From an uncultured Eubacteriales bacterium (lineage in GTDB: Bacteria > Bacillota > Clostridia > Monoglobales > Monoglobaceae): a DNA stretch of 14,626 nucleotides. Location of the stretch: contig CATWQA010000048.1 in assembly GCA_958352815.1 (NCBI GenBank), forward strand, positions 1 through 14,626. The letters run 5' to 3'. Positions 1 through 6,196 of the stretch are shown here, one piece after another; the stretch's first letter is position 1, and each line of letters starts with the position of its first letter. The position numbers and the translations under genes are program-made. Under the pieces are notes generated by a model, which saw only the letters and a list, made by a program, of their open reading frames with translations, was not told where the DNA came from and did not search any database.

Positions 1-13
1 AAGCTATAGTAAC

Positions 14-44
14 CAATGTCAATAATATTCCTTAGTTTTTGCCG
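14..44 (+). repeat. 31-bp dispersed repeat, copy at left edge
   Basis: This stretch matches 14397-14427 at 28 of 31 positions, in the same orientation. It begins CAATGTCAATAATA and ends TTGCCG in both copies. The partner copy lies inside the 438-bp inverted-repeat element, so the left edge of the window probably holds part of a related repeat array that continues beyond the window. No coding potential is evident. Confidence 0.75.
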
Positions 45-54
45 GTGCAGACCG

Positions 55-89
55 CACGTGAGGCGCGCAGTCCCCGCCGCCTTGGCGGC
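55..89 (+). repeat. Repeat fragment plus GC-rich hairpin
   Basis: Positions 55-72 match 4645-4662 at 17 of 18 bases (CACGTGAGGnGCGCAGTC), a second link between this edge and the gene-free stretch after azlD. It is followed by a perfect 6-bp hairpin, GCCGCC-TT-GGCGGC, at 76-89. The hairpin is not followed by a T-run, so it is not a convincing terminator. Confidence 0.55.
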
Positions 90-121
90 ATATTAATACC
101 AACATTATTTTAAATCATATT

Positions 122-214
122 TTTTGATAAAGGCTTTGCCTTTGAAACCATTGCCGAGCCCATATTCCGCCATGCCAAGCCGCGGCGGCAGTGTCACCAA
201 AGCCTTTATCAAAA
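122..214 (+). repeat. 93-bp terminal-inverted-repeat element, copy 1
   Basis: The element is bounded by perfect 17-bp inverted repeats: TTTTGATAAAGGCTTTG at 122-138 and its complement at 198-214. It matches the element at 6040-6132 at 87 of 93 positions, with equal length and no gaps. Similarity continues about 14 bp to the left (ATTTTAAnTCATAT). It carries no ORF, so it is a MITE-like or REP-like non-autonomous element by structure. It ends 66 bp before the nrdD start codon, so a transcript starting upstream would carry a long hairpin in its leader. Confidence 0.88.
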
Positions 215-247
215 TAAACAAGTTTCAAAATAAAGCTTTAATCATTA

Positions 248-263
248 ACACTACATATTGGAT
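248..263 (+). promoter_or_regulatory. Possible single NrdR box upstream of nrdD
   Basis: The 16-bp site ACACTACATATTGGAT resembles the NrdR-box pattern (acaCwAtATaTwGtgt) that controls ribonucleotide reductase operons in many bacteria. It lies 17 bp before the nrdD start. The right half is imperfect and I could not find the second box that normally accompanies it at a spacing of whole helical turns. No convincing sigma-A promoter could be assigned in 215-280 either. Confidence 0.28.
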
Positions 264-280
264 TAATTAGGAGTACGAAA

Positions 281-2419
281 ATGAAAAAAGATACTAAAGC
301 AATCAAAATAATCAAAAAGGACGGCACAAAAGAAGACTACAACGTTGAAAAGGTTGTAATCGCCGTTAAGAAATCGGCAAACCGCGCCCTCATCACCTTT
401 ACCGATGAGGACATCGGCAGCATCTGCTCCTTTGTGGACAGCCGAGTATTCAGCATCGGCAAGAGCAAGATACATATTTCCGAGATGCACAACATTGTTG
501 AAAGCGCCCTGGACATGGTGAACCCTATTGTTGCCAAGAGCTACAGGGATTACAGGAACTACAAGCAGGACTTTGTTCATATGCTGGACGAGGTTTACCA
601 AAAGAGCCAGGCGATTATGTACATAGGAGACAAGGAAAACTCCAATTCCGACTCGGCTCTGGTTTCAACCAAGCGTTCTCTTATTTTCAACCAGCTTAAC
701 AAGGAGCTCTATCAGAAATTCTTTATGACTGTTGAGGAGCTCCAGGCGTGCCGCGACGGATATATATATGTTCACGATATGTCCGCAAGGCGGGACACCA
801 TGAACTGCTGCCTCTTTGACGTAAAGACGGTTTTGGAGGGCGGCTTTGAAATGGGCAACCTGTGGTACAACGAGCCTAAGTCTCTGGACGTTGCCTTTGA
901 CGTTATAGGCGATATTGTGCTCTCGGCAGCAAGTCAGCAGTACGGCGGATTTACCGTGCCTGAGGTTGACAAGCTTTTGGCTCCCTATGCAGAAAAGACC
1001 TACGTTAAAAACAGAGACCGCTACATAGATATGGGTATTGCCGAGGAAAAGGCTGAGGCTGAGGCTATGAAGGACGTACGCCGTGAGTTTGAGCAGGGCT
1101 TCCAGGGCTGGGAGTACAAATTCAACACCGTGGCGTCAAGCAGGGGGGACTACCCCTTTATCACCGTGACCGCAGGACTGGGAACGGCTGAATTTGAAAA
1201 GATGGCAACCGTCTCTCTCCTCAACGTTCACAAAAACGGACAGGGCAAGAAGGAGTGCAAGAAGCCTGTTTTGTTCCCCAAGATTGTGTTCCTCTATGAT
1301 GAGAACCTCCACGGCCCCGGCAAGGAGCTGGAGGACGTTTTCCGCGCGGGAGTTGAGTGCTCCGCAAAGACCATGTACCCCGACTGGCTTTCTCTCACGG
1401 GGGAGGGCTACGTGGCAAGCATGTATAAGAAATATAAAAAAGTCATTTCGCCCATGGGCTGCCGTGCCTTTCTCTCCCCATGGTATGAGAGAGGCGGCAT
1501 GAACCCGGCAGACGAAAAGGACGAGCCCATATTCGTAGGCAGATTTAACATAGGCGCTGTCAGTCTTAACCTGCCTATGATTTACGCCAAGTCTCAAAAG
1601 GAGAGCCGCGATTTTTACGAGGTTCTTGACTACTATCTGGAGCTTATTCGGCGGCTGCATATCCGCACCTATGAATACTTAGGCGAGATGAGAGCCTCCA
1701 CCAATCCTCTGGCGTACTGCGAGGGCGGTTTTTACGGCGGGCACCTGGGTATTCACGACAAGATTAAGCCCCTGCTCAAATCGGCTACAGCCTCCTTCGG
1801 CATCACCGCCCTTAACGAGCTGCAGGAGCTCTACAACAAAACCTCTCTGGTTGAGGACGGGGAGTTTGCCCTTGAGGTTATGGAGCACATTAACGAAAAG
1901 GTTGCTCAATTTAAGGAGGAGGACGGGCATCTCTACGCCCTTTACGGAACCCCTGCGGAAAACCTGTGCGGCCTTCAGGTTAAGCAGTTCAGAAAGAAGT
2001 ACGGCATAATCGAAAACGTGTCGGACAGAGAATACGTCAGCAACAGCTTCCACTGCCACGTTTCCGAGGACATAACCCCTATTCAGAAGCAGAACCTGGA
2101 AAAGAGGTTCTGGGACTTGATGAACGGAGGAAAAATCCAGTATGTTAAATATCCCGTGGACTACAACAAAAAGGCAATTGAGACCTTAATCCACAGGGCG
2201 ATGGATATGGGCTTTTACGAGGGCGTTAACCTGTCCCTGGCGTACTGCGACGACTGCGGTCACCAAGAGCTGGAAATGGACGTTTGCCCCAAGTGCGGCA
2301 GCCGCAATCTGACAAAAATCGACAGGATGAACGGCTACCTGTCATACTCCAGAGTTAAGGGAGACACCCGACTGAACGACGCGAAAATGGCGGAAATAAA
2401 AGACAGGAGAAGTATGTAG
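281..2419 (+). CDS. nrdD: Anaerobic (class III) ribonucleoside-triphosphate reductase
   Basis: This 712-residue cytoplasmic enzyme reduces ribonucleoside triphosphates to deoxyribonucleoside triphosphates without oxygen, using a glycyl radical installed by NrdG. An N-terminal ATP-cone (about residues 7-95) is the expected allosteric activity site. The catalytic barrel shows C176-C177 in MNCCLFD and C394 in SPMGCRAFLS, the equivalents of the family's thiyl and partner cysteines. Near the C-terminus four cysteines (656, 659, 669, 672) form the structural zinc site, followed by RMNGYL with glycyl-radical Gly685. The length is typical. The ATG is preceded by AGGAG (269-273) with a 7-nt gap. nrdG follows after 2 nt. 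A 93-bp repeat element and a weak NrdR-like site lie upstream. All catalytic features are present, so the assignment is secure. Confidence 0.97.
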   Translation: MKKDTKAIKIIKKDGTKEDYNVEKVVIAVKKSANRALITFTDEDIGSICSFVDSRVFSIGKSKIHISEMHNIVESALDMVNPIVAKSYRDYRNYKQDFVHMLDEVYQKSQAIMYIGDKENSNSDSALVSTKRSLIFNQLNKELYQKFFMTVEELQACRDGYIYVHDMSARRDTMNCCLFDVKTVLEGGFEMGNLWYNEPKSLDVAFDVIGDIVLSAASQQYGGFTVPEVDKLLAPYAEKTYVKNRDRYIDMGIAEEKAEAEAMKDVRREFEQGFQGWEYKFNTVASSRGDYPFITVTAGLGTAEFEKMATVSLLNVHKNGQGKKECKKPVLFPKIVFLYDENLHGPGKELEDVFRAGVECSAKTMYPDWLSLTGEGYVASMYKKYKKVISPMGCRAFLSPWYERGGMNPADEKDEPIFVGRFNIGAVSLNLPMIYAKSQKESRDFYEVLDYYLELIRRLHIRTYEYLGEMRASTNPLAYCEGGFYGGHLGIHDKIKPLLKSATASFGITALNELQELYNKTSLVEDGEFALEVMEHINEKVAQFKEEDGHLYALYGTPAENLCGLQVKQFRKKYGIIENVSDREYVSNSFHCHVSEDITPIQKQNLEKRFWDLMNGGKIQYVKYPVDYNKKAIETLIHRAMDMGFYEGVNLSLAYCDDCGHQELEMDVCPKCGSRNLTKIDRMNGYLSYSRVKGDTRLNDAKMAEIKDRRSM

Positions 2420-2421
2420 TC

Positions 2422-2913
2422 ATGCGGTACCACAACATAACTAAGGACGATATGCTTAACGGCGACGGGCTGCGGGTTGTTCTGTGGACGGCGGGCTGCG
2501 AGCACAGGTGCCCCGGCTGCCACAACCAAATCACTTGGGACGAGCAGGGCGGGCTGCCCTTCGGAGAGGCTGAAACAGATGAAATTTATGCCGAGCTGGA
2601 GCATGATTACATCTCGGGCATAACCTTTACCGGCGGCGACCCTCTCCACCCCTCAAACCGCAGTGAAATCGCCCGTATTGCGCGGGAAATTAAACAGAGA
2701 TTCCCCCAAAAGACAATCTGGCTCTACACGGGCTATCTTTGGGAGGATGTTAAAGACCTGGAAGCGGTTCGGCTCTCCGACGTGGTGGTTGATGGGAAGT
2801 TTGAGCAGGACAAGCTTGACCCCAAGCTACACTGGCGGGGCAGCTCGAACCAGAGAGTAATAGACGTGGAGCAGTCCCTGAAATCAGGGGGCGTTGTGCT
2901 CTACTGCGACTGA
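2422..2913 (+). CDS. nrdG: Anaerobic ribonucleotide reductase activating protein (radical SAM)
   Basis: NrdG is the radical-SAM activase that cleaves S-adenosylmethionine and places the glycyl radical on NrdD. The 163-residue length is normal for the family. The [4Fe-4S] cluster motif C-x3-C-x2-C is visible as C26-EHR-C30-PG-C33, followed by HNQITWD, and the SAM-binding glycine motif appears as TFTGGDPL around residue 73. The start lies 2 nt after the nrdD stop; its AGGAG (2405-2409) sits within the end of nrdD with a 12-nt gap, which suggests translational coupling. Gene order and spacing match the standard nrdDG pair. Nothing is missing. Confidence 0.96.
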   Translation: MRYHNITKDDMLNGDGLRVVLWTAGCEHRCPGCHNQITWDEQGGLPFGEAETDEIYAELEHDYISGITFTGGDPLHPSNRSEIARIAREIKQRFPQKTIWLYTGYLWEDVKDLEAVRLSDVVVDGKFEQDKLDPKLHWRGSSNQRVIDVEQSLKSGGVVLYCD

Positions 2914-2935
2914 ATTAAAACGGGAGGTATTGATT

Positions 2936-3448
2936 ATGTCAGGAATAGCAAAATTTGAAAAGGTGAGCCTTGAGCAGTTTAAGACCGCCATGGAGGACAC
3001 CTTTGAAAGCTGCGAAAATGCGGAAAAGATTTATGATGAAATAAAGCTGCCTCGCCGCGCCACTGTGGGCAGCGCAGGCTATGATTTTTACTCCACCGTT
3101 GACTTTGACCTAAAGCCCGGGGAGACCATAACAATCCCTACGGGAATAAGAGTCAAAATCAACGAGGGCTGGATGCTGTGCCTGTTCCCCAGAAGCGGTC
3201 TGGGCTTCAAGTTCAGGCTTCAGCTCAACAACACCGTGGGAATAATAGACAGCGACTACTCCGAGTCCGACAACGAGGGACACATCTTTGTTAAGATAAC
3301 CAACGACACCAACACAGGCAAGACGATTTCGCTAAAGCGGGGAGACGGGTTCGTTCAGGGGATTTTTATTCCCTACGGGCTCACAGAGGACGACAACACA
3401 ACCGAAAAGAGAAACGGCGGTATGGGGAGCACGGATAAGCGTGAATAA
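2936..3448 (+). CDS. dut: dUTP diphosphatase (trimeric dUTPase)
   Basis: dUTPase hydrolyses dUTP to dUMP and pyrophosphate, keeping uracil out of DNA and supplying dUMP for thymidylate synthesis. All five family motifs are seen in the 170-residue product: SAGYDFYS (46-53), PRSGLG (85-90), NTVGIIDSDY (99-108, with the catalytic Asp), RGDGFVQ (135-141) and NGGMGST (160-166). The ATG at 2936 is chosen over an upstream in-frame ATG at 2894 because GGGAGG (2922-2927) sits 8 nt before it and the upstream start lies inside nrdG. A leading segment of about 40 residues before motif I and an insertion after motif III make it slightly longer than a minimal dUTPase. It overlaps azlC by 8 bp. The link to nrdDG is functional: a class III reductase works on triphosphates and so makes dUTP. 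Confidence 0.94.
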   Translation: MSGIAKFEKVSLEQFKTAMEDTFESCENAEKIYDEIKLPRRATVGSAGYDFYSTVDFDLKPGETITIPTGIRVKINEGWMLCLFPRSGLGFKFRLQLNNTVGIIDSDYSESDNEGHIFVKITNDTNTGKTISLKRGDGFVQGIFIPYGLTEDDNTTEKRNGGMGSTDKRE

Positions 3449-4166
3449 TACAGAAAACAGCTATTTACACGGATTAAAGGACGGAATACCGATAGGGCTT
3501 GGGTACCTGTCGGTTTCCTTTACGTTTGGAATAATGGCGGTCAGCGGCGGTCTGCCCGTATGGGGAGCTCTGCTCATCTCAATGACAAACCTGACCTCCG
3601 CCGGGCAGTTTGCCGGGCTTCCCCTTATGCTCGGAGGGGCGTCATATTTAGAAGCCGCTCTGACCCAGCTGATTATAAACCTGAGGTACTCCCTTATGTC
3701 CCTCTCCCTCTCCCAGAAGCTGGACAGGCGTACAGGCGTCCTGAGCCGACTGGGAATTTCTTTCGGGGTTACCGACGAGATTTTCGCCGTCTCCGTAACC
3801 AATCCCTGCACCTTAGGGCAGCGGTATATGTTCGGGCTGGAAACAATTCCGTACATAGGCTGGGCTCTGGGCACCCTCCTTGGGGCAGGGGCGGGAATGC
3901 TGCTCCCAGGTTCAATCAGAAGCGCCCTCGGCATTGCCATATACGGCATGTTTATAGCAATCGTGGTGCCGCCCGCAAAGGAGAGCAAAGCCGTATTACT
4001 GGTGCTGCTCGCCTCTGTGGCTTTGAGCTCCTGCTTTAGCTTTATACCGGCTTTAAGCCATGTTTCAAGCGGATTTGTTATTATAATCTGCGCCCTGGTC
4101 TGCGCAGGGCTCGGGGCTGTCCTCGCCCCCATAGACAGTGACGCCGAGGTGAACCAAAATGGATAG
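3441..4166 (+). CDS. azlC: AzlC-family permease, branched-chain amino acid exporter large subunit
   Basis: This 241-residue inner-membrane protein is the larger component of an AzlCD-type exporter, known in Bacillus for branched-chain amino acid (and 4-azaleucine) efflux. Family signatures are LTSAGQFAG (51-59), NLRYSLM (80-86) and TDEIFA (111-116), with several hydrophobic segments between about residues 16 and 230. Translation starts at GTG 3441, which overlaps the last 8 bp of dut (GTGAATAA), and azlD starts within its own last 8 bp. The substrate cannot be read from the sequence. Co-location with deoxynucleotide genes is probably operon sharing, not a common pathway. Confidence 0.9.
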   Translation: MNNTENSYLHGLKDGIPIGLGYLSVSFTFGIMAVSGGLPVWGALLISMTNLTSAGQFAGLPLMLGGASYLEAALTQLIINLRYSLMSLSLSQKLDRRTGVLSRLGISFGVTDEIFAVSVTNPCTLGQRYMFGLETIPYIGWALGTLLGAGAGMLLPGSIRSALGIAIYGMFIAIVVPPAKESKAVLLVLLASVALSSCFSFIPALSHVSSGFVIIICALVCAGLGAVLAPIDSDAEVNQNG

Positions 4167-4470
4167 CGGAAAGATTTTAATATACACCGGAATAATGGCA
4201 GCCGTCACATACCTGATACGTATGCTGCCCCTGACCTTTTTCAGAAAAAAGATTGAGAATAAGTACTTCCTCTCATTTCTTCACTATGTGCCCTATGCGG
4301 TTCTGGGAGCCATGACCTTCCCCGCCATACTCTATTCAACCTCAAGCCTTTATTCAGCGCTGATAGGTCTGGCTGTGGCTGCGGCTCTCGCCTACATGAA
4401 AAAAGGGCTCACCACCGTCGCCCTTATATCATGCCTCGCGGTGTTTATTGCCGAAAAAATAATACTGTGA
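4159..4470 (+). CDS. azlD: AzlD-family small subunit of amino acid exporter
   Basis: This is a 103-residue membrane protein and the usual small partner of AzlC. The family signature runs through TYLIRMLPLTFF (17-28) and HYVPYAVLGAMTFPAIL (42-58). Hydrophobic segments cover about 5-25, 41-59, 62-80 and 84-102. The ATG lies within the end of azlC in an 8-bp overlap (ATGGATAG), so the two are translationally coupled and probably made in equal amounts. No plus-strand intrinsic terminator with a T-run was found after the gene, although many small hairpins follow it. Confidence 0.9.
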   Translation: MDSGKILIYTGIMAAVTYLIRMLPLTFFRKKIENKYFLSFLHYVPYAVLGAMTFPAILYSTSSLYSALIGLAVAAALAYMKKGLTTVALISCLAVFIAEKIIL

Positions 4471-4496
4471 AAAAATCCGCCTTTGCAAAAGGCGGA
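4470..4496 (-). terminator. Intrinsic terminator reading leftwards
   Basis: A perfect 9-bp stem (TCCGCCTTT at 4476-4484, AAAGGCGGA at 4488-4496, 3-nt loop) has an A-run at 4470-4475 on its left. Read on the minus strand it is a GC-rich hairpin followed by six T residues. It could stop leftward transcription from the cytidylate-kinase-like gene before it reaches the azlD 3' end. It has no T-run in the plus direction. Confidence 0.6.
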
Positions 4497-4985
4497 CGGC
4501 AAACACGGCAGGGCGTCGGAGCAAAGTACGCTAAGCTACGTTTTTCTTTGACAAGAAAAACATTCGCCCGCTGCCTTGCTCCTCCTTTTCGCGAAAAATC
4601 TTGCGATTTTTCACGAGTTTGCACCTGCGGTGCATTTAAGGCGACACGTGAGGTGCGCAGTCACGTCAGGACAGACTTCGCTACGTTCTGATTTTTGTAT
4701 AACAAAAATCATTCACACCGCTGCGTCGTCCTTCCTCTATCCCAAAAAATCTAACGATTTTTCGGGAGCCCTGCCCGCCCCGGCGCTTGGGGAGGTCGGG
4801 CAAGCGCAACGGGGTGGGCGCAGCAACCCGGCTGATTATGCCGGAATTATATGGATTTGGAATTTTACTTTAATGGATTATCCCTGTTGAGTTATACCTT
4901 CACATTGGTTTGTATACGGGGCGTCTGGGAAGCCGCCCCCTACACCGTAATGATTTACATAAATTCAAATCCCCGTCTACAATAT
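4497..4985. repeat. Gene-free hairpin-module repeat stretch
   Basis: No gene is supported here; the reading frames that cross it have no ribosome binding sites and consist of repeats. Small palindromes follow one another: 4541-4560 (stem TTTTTCTT), 4593-4612 (GAAAAATC), 4621-4633 (GCACC), 4690-4710 (GATTTTTGT) and 4744-4762 (AAAAATC). Two diverged tandem copies of one module can be aligned: CTACG, an AT-rich hairpin, CATTCnCnCCGCTGC, TCCT, then a second AAAAATC/GATTTTT hairpin. They start at 4536 and 4681, about 145 bp apart. Positions 4576-4637 and 4739-4773 match parts of the element at 14208-14267, and 4645-4662 matches 55-72. Confidence 0.7.
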
Positions 4986-5603
4986 TTACTTATTTGATAC
5001 TGCGTCAACAATAATATCGGCGCACTTATCCGCTCCCAGCCAGGTACTGTTTAAGCAAAGGTGGTAATTCCTGCAGTCGCTCCACGACCTGTCCGCATAC
5101 TTTTTGTGGTACGCCGCTCTGTTCTTATCGATGGTCTTAACCGCTTTCTCCGCCTCGGCTCTGGTGGCATATCCGTATTCCTTAAACGCCTTGTCAATAC
5201 GGGCGTCCTTGTCCCCGTGAATAAACACCTTTATGCAGCCCGGCTCGTCCTCCAAAATATAGTCCGCAAGACGGCCGACAATTACGCAGGAGCCTTCGCC
5301 GGCAACCTGACGGATAATCTTACTTTGAGCCATATACATCTTTTCCTCATTGGAATAATAATGCCCGCTCATGGCGGAAAACGCCGCTCCGTTTCTCCCC
5401 ATAGGAATTCCCCACACAAAGGGCGAGGAAACCTTTTCTTCAAACTTGTTAATATAGCCCTCGGCAAGACCGCTTTCCTTTGCCGCCATATCGATCAGAT
5501 TTCTGTTGTAATAAGGCACGCCCAGTCTTTCCGCCACGCGCTCTCCTATAATTCTGCCTCCGCTGCCGTACTCTCTGCAAATTGTTACGATTACCTTTTC
5601 CAT
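4986..5603 (-). CDS. Cytidylate kinase-like family protein
   Basis: This 205-residue cytoplasmic protein resembles the cytidylate-kinase-2 family (P-loop NTPase fold), which is common in Clostridia and Bacteroidetes and has no settled physiological role. The N-terminus reads VIVTICREYGSGGR (4-17), a phosphate-loop variant lacking the usual GK(S/T). A second motif, VIVGRLADYIL, is at 107-117. A basic lid-like segment (DKNRAAYHKKYADRSW) is at 159-174. It is not the standard Cmk, which is fused or adjacent to rpsA in many Bacillota. The start is supported by GGAAAGG upstream on the minus strand. It is a single gene facing the azl operon. A structured leader or small RNA with an intrinsic terminator lies 98 bp upstream, so attenuation is possible. 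Confidence 0.85.
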   Translation of the reverse strand: MEKVIVTICREYGSGGRIIGERVAERLGVPYYNRNLIDMAAKESGLAEGYINKFEEKVSSPFVWGIPMGRNGAAFSAMSGHYYSNEEKMYMAQSKIIRQVAGEGSCVIVGRLADYILEDEPGCIKVFIHGDKDARIDKAFKEYGYATRAEAEKAVKTIDKNRAAYHKKYADRSWSDCRNYHLCLNSTWLGADKCADIIVDAVSNK

Positions 5604-5696
5604 AATAAGTTATATCCTTTCCGCCCGCATTTTTTAATATGCGCCCTTCTTACCGCGGGCAGATAAGAGACGCTGTACTTAACAAACTCAAAACTT

Positions 5697-5856
5697 TAAC
5701 GAAAAGACCGATGCATAACACATCGGTCTTTTCTTAGGTGAATGGATTATATGAAAAACTTTAATTGCTATTAAAGCAATTAACATGCTCAAGGCTCCCT
5801 TATCGCAGGAGCAAACGGCACGAAATCGTGCAACCGGTGTTGCTAAAAACAACTAC
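5697..5856 (-). ncRNA. Structured small RNA or 5' leader upstream of the cytidylate-kinase-like gene
   Basis: A strong minus-strand promoter (5863-5891) predicts a transcript from about 5856 that ends at an intrinsic terminator (5733-5701), about 160 nt. Three hairpins lie between them. The first has outer AGCAA/TTGCT (5810-5814 with 5840-5844), then CGG/CCG, then GCACG/CGTGC (5818-5822 with 5827-5831, loop AAAT). The second is GCTCC/GGAGC (5794-5798 with 5808-5812). The third is a 9-bp stem, 5761-5769 with 5775-5783. The first two share bases, and a GAGCA just after the second could pair instead with TGCTC, so the RNA could switch folds. I do not recognise a known riboswitch, 6S, SRP or tmRNA signature. 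It may be a free small RNA or a riboswitch or attenuator for the gene starting at 5603. Confidence 0.5.
5701..5733 (-). terminator. Strong intrinsic terminator (potentially bidirectional)
   Basis: A perfect 13-bp inverted repeat, GAAAAGACCGATG at 5701-5713 and its complement at 5721-5733, encloses a 7-nt loop. On the minus strand the GC-rich stem is followed by TTTTCGTT; on the plus strand by TTTTCTT. The only strong promoter reading into it is the minus-strand one at 5863-5891, which makes it the likely 3' end of the structured RNA or an attenuator ahead of the gene at 5603. Confidence 0.8.
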
Positions 5857-5862
5857 ATACGT

Positions 5863-5891
5863 ATTATAAAGCATTTAATCAAAAAAATCAA
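5863..5891 (-). promoter_or_regulatory. Sigma-A-type promoter, leftward
   Basis: Read on the minus strand, TTGATT (5891-5886) is separated by exactly 17 bp from a perfect TATAAT (5868-5863). The predicted start is near 5856. It drives the structured RNA and possibly the cytidylate-kinase-like gene, for which no better promoter is visible between 5604 and 5700. The -35 lies in an AT palindrome (5879-5903). Confidence 0.7.
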
Positions 5892-5937
5892 GTGTTTTTT
5901 TGAAAAAAATTCAAAAAAATAACATTTTAATTATTTA

Positions 5938-5967
5938 TTGACAATATCATACAAATAATGGTATTCT
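5938..5967 (+). promoter_or_regulatory. Sigma-A-type promoter, rightward, extended -10
   Basis: TTGACA at 5938-5943 is a perfect -35. After 18 bp comes TATTCT (5962-5967), preceded by TG one base away, an extended -10. The predicted start is near 5974, giving a leader of about 220 nt that contains the 93-bp repeat element before the zinc-ribbon gene at 6197. An AAGGAG at 5991-5996 has no start codon at the right distance. This promoter is back to back with the leftward one, 46 bp between their -35 boxes. Confidence 0.65.
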
Positions 5968-6039
5968 TATATCAGTATTTTTTTATTGAAAAGGAGACCA
6001 CGTAACAGAAACTTTTACATAAACCCATTTTAACTCATA

Positions 6040-6132
6040 TTTTGATAAAGGCTTTGCCTTTTAAACCAATGCCGAGCCCATATTCCGCCATTCCAAGCCG
6101 CGGCGGCAATGTTGCCAAAGCCTTTATCAAAA
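6040..6132 (+). repeat. 93-bp terminal-inverted-repeat element, copy 2
   Basis: This has the same structure as the copy at 122-214: perfect 17-bp inverted ends (6040-6056 and 6116-6132), identical length and 87 of 93 matching bases. It lies between the promoter at 5938 and the gene at 6197, ending 64 bp before the start codon. No target-site duplication is obvious, but the left flanks of the two copies are themselves similar (ATTTTAAnTCATAT), so the repeated unit may extend further left than the inverted repeats. Confidence 0.88.
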
Positions 6133-6196
6133 TTTACAATAAAAAAATATTATTACTTAATTCATGCCGACACGGAGCGGCAGAGAGGAGTTTTTT

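Noticed and set aside
76..89. GCCGCC-TT-GGCGGC as terminator of a gene left of the window.
   Set aside because: It is followed by ATATTAATACC, with no T-run, and no coding sequence ends in the first 75 bases.
122..214. The 93-bp element as a CRISPR repeat or intrinsic terminator.
   Set aside because: Only isolated copies exist with no regular spacers, and the long inverted repeat is not followed by a T-run on either strand.
1136..1660. Long antisense frame (174 codons) opposite nrdD, and similar long antisense frames opposite azlC, holB and ricT.
   Set aside because: These are shadows of strongly coding genes on the other strand; none shows a motif, a supporting ribosome binding site or an independent promoter.
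4431..4890. Two plus-strand reading frames of 86 and 104 codons after azlD.
   Set aside because: They overlap the azlD end or lie in hairpin repeats, have no ribosome binding site, and their translations have no family-like pattern. Openness is explained by GC-rich repeat DNA.
5688..5786. Minus-strand 32-codon ORF inside the structured RNA, with GGGAG 8 nt before its ATG and a hydrophobic start (MLIALIAIKVF), toxin-like or leader-peptide-like.
   Set aside because: Its frame runs through the intrinsic terminator and the stop lies beyond it, so most transcripts would have no stop codon. A leader peptide whose translation melts the terminator remains a remote possibility, but there is no further support.
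5740..5860. Plus-strand reading of the structured segment as a cyclic-di-GMP riboswitch (GCAAAC and GTGCAACCGG resemble parts of such aptamers).
   Set aside because: The conserved core blocks of both cyclic-di-GMP classes are missing, the nearest plus-strand gene is 340 bp away, and promoter and terminator both point to the minus strand.
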